Below are positions 62,617 to 64,000 of a stretch of DNA of 64,000 nt, in pieces. The stretch is from contig JAHBVO010000001.1 of the NCBI GenBank assembly GCA_019637435.1, positions 2,046,001-2,110,000 of the forward strand, read 5' to 3'. The stretch comes from Candidatus Obscuribacterales bacterium. Its GTDB lineage: Bacteria; Cyanobacteriota; Vampirovibrionia; Obscuribacterales; Obscuribacteraceae. A model generated the notes under the pieces. The model had not been told where the DNA came from and did not search any database. It saw only the letters and a list, made by a program, of their open reading frames with translations. The position numbers and the translations under genes are program-made. The stretch's first letter is position 1, and each line of letters opens with the position of its first letter.

Positions 62617-64000
62617 ATGAGCAAAACTGACCTGAGTAACAAAAGGTTGTCGGCAGCCTTCCTGACTGGGCTGCTCATGCTGAACACCGTAAGTGCTGGC
62701 TTCTGCGAGACCCCCACAGGGGATAAGACATCAGGCGGAAAAGCCGCTTCAAGTAAAAGCGCTCCAGTCTCTCCTTCGGATAAAACGCCGGAAGGGGACT
62801 CTCGTTCGGCATCTGATACCGTGTGGTCGATCGACAGTAAGGTCGAAAAGAAGCTTGAGGAGCAGCAAGAGAATCCCAGCGACACAGGTGAGCCGAAATT
62901 GCCGTCGGTCGATTCCATCCTGGATTCACTAAAAGAGGGCGCTCAGCAGTCGAAATCCGGAAATCCTCCGGTGGAGTCCGGTAAACCGGATCCCACGAAA
63001 AACCTGGGACCGACGCCTGTGGACCCGGAAACCGTTTTAATGAAAGGCGGAGAAAAACTTCCGGCGACCGGTAGTACTGCTACCGTAGCTCCGGCCGGCC
63101 AGGCACCGGCAGCTGACAAGACTCCCGCTTCATCGAAGTCTGCTGCTGCGCCGAACCTTGGTTCGGGCAAGGGTACAACTAAGCTTTTTGGACGTATCGA
63201 ACAGATTGCCGCAGAGGGCGATTTGAAGATGCCGCAGCTCCAGATGCAAAAACCATCGCTCGATTCACGAGGAAAGCTTCTTGCTGGCGAGGCGGAGAAA
63301 TATTCCGGTTCGATTGCAAAATCCTTTCCGACTGATTTCCGTGGAGTATGGGGTGGCAATCTCCAAATCTGGAGCTATCGCTATACCCCTGAGTATCTGA
63401 CAATTGACCGAGCTGAAGCGGTGAGCTCTGCCAATGTTTTGAAACCGCAACGCTCCGGGGCGGTTAATTTCAACTTCTATTCGGACCCGAAGACCGGCGG
63501 TATCGCTCTTGAGCCGGCCAATGTTCTTCTGTCCGTGCCCATGAAAGACACGAATTCATTCAACCAGATGATGAGTGGAATGCAAGGGCAGATGGGCGGT
63601 TTCGCCAGTATGTTCAATCAAATGGCAGGCAATATGGAGGCGCCGGTGGTTGCAATACACTTCGGCAAAGCCGAGGCGAACAGTATGGAGCGGGGAATTT
63701 CCGGCAATGACTTCAAGCAAGATGTCGCCAAGAACGTTATTCGGGATCTCGGTCCGGGTGTCCTTGAACAGCAGATCGTAACGCGCTATACGTCGAAAAC
63801 CCAAGCTGGTAAAGTTCATTCAGGCTACGACGAAAGTGTGATGCGCTTTACCAAGTTGCCATCCGGGCAATTGTATGTTCTCTGTGCTGCGGTCAAATAC
63901 AGCAACACCGGGAAGTATTTGAGCAAGCTCATCATGTACGGCAATGTGGATAAAGGGCGGCGTATGCAAACGAATCCATATGCGCAGATGAACTCAATGA
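62617..64000 (+). CDS. secreted protein with disordered N-terminal half (3' end outside window)
   Basis: An uninterrupted frame from ATG 62617 to the window end (461 codons), with GGAG six bases upstream. A signal peptide (LSAAFLTGLLMLNTVSA) is followed by about 170 residues rich in Pro, Ser, Lys and Gly, then a more ordered part (GVWGGNLQIWSYRYTPEYL, GAVNFNFYSDPKTGGI, LSVPMKDTNSFNQM, MRFTKLPSGQLYVL). No family recognised; likely periplasmic or surface-exposed. The stop codon is not in the window. Confidence 0.75.
   Translation, partial: MSKTDLSNKRLSAAFLTGLLMLNTVSAGFCETPTGDKTSGGKAASSKSAPVSPSDKTPEGDSRSASDTVWSIDSKVEKKLEEQQENPSDTGEPKLPSVDSILDSLKEGAQQSKSGNPPVESGKPDPTKNLGPTPVDPETVLMKGGEKLPATGSTATVAPAGQAPAADKTPASSKSAAAPNLGSGKGTTKLFGRIEQIAAEGDLKMPQLQMQKPSLDSRGKLLAGEAEKYSGSIAKSFPTDFRGVWGGNLQIWSYRYTPEYLTIDRAEAVSSANVLKPQRSGAVNFNFYSDPKTGGIALEPANVLLSVPMKDTNSFNQMMSGMQGQMGGFASMFNQMAGNMEAPVVAIHFGKAEANSMERGISGNDFKQDVAKNVIRDLGPGVLEQQIVTRYTSKTQAGKVHSGYDESVMRFTKLPSGQLYVLCAAVKYSNTGKYLSKLIMYGNVDKGRRMQTNPYAQMNSM

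Overview
This 64 kb window has roughly even base composition and dense gene packing. It carries many Shine-Dalgarno-led genes with GTG, TTG and possibly ATT starts, several secreted or cytoplasmic tetratricopeptide (TPR) proteins, an aerobic succinate dehydrogenase and a mitochondrial-type aconitase. No photosynthesis, rRNA, tRNA, CRISPR or transposase gene is visible. The many TPR proteins, the decayed remnant of a cyanobacterial-style Rpn/DUF4351 gene and a type I secondary-lipid synthase would fit a non-photosynthetic cyanobacterial relative (Obscuribacterales/'Melainabacteria'). That placement is an inference from gene style, not from a marker gene.

Layout. 0.4-4.4 kb: an aldehyde dehydrogenase, then nanE overlapping a rhomboid protease with a long N-terminal domain. 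4.5-5.9 kb: a zinc-ribbon membrane protein and a PrcB-like protein. 5.9-16.2 kb: glycosyltransferases (two GT4-type, a GT2-methyltransferase fusion, a GT21-like ceramide-glucosyltransferase relative), an SGNH-like protein, a GH3-family acyl-adenylating enzyme and a DHA2 exporter. 16.6-30.4 kb: two giant genes that together make a PUFA-synthase-like multienzyme. The first (2903 aa) reads NPD-NPD-KS-AT-ACP-KR-DH and the second (1673 aa) KS-AT-DH-PPTase. 30.4-36.1 kb: a frameshifted Rpn-type pseudogene, an SRPBCC protein, a DJ-1/PfpI protein, a membrane protein, a secreted TPR protein and an RlpA-like protein. 36.3-39.7 kb: a three-gene succinate dehydrogenase operon with a five-helix anchor. 40-47.3 kb: an alpha/beta hydrolase, ovoA for ovothiol synthesis, a triple-repeat jelly-roll-like protein and hemQ with a good promoter. 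47.5-53.6 kb: hypothetical and TPR genes, including a tandem paralogue pair in which one copy carries a single in-frame stop. 53.6-64 kb: aconitase, a tyrosine/dual-specificity phosphatase, an S41 protease with PDZ domain, an AmpG-like transporter, a secreted TPR protein with a strong terminator, gluconokinase, and a secreted protein running off the window.

The most interesting part is 5.9-30.4 kb. A self-contained lipid synthase, carrying its own phosphopantetheinyl transferase and enoyl-reductase-like domains, is transcribed divergently from a glycosyltransferase/exporter pair and lies next to further glycosyltransferases and a GH3 ligase. Together they look like an undescribed pathway for an unusual long-chain lipid or glycolipid. 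The individual domain calls are seen in the sequence; the shared pathway is inference.
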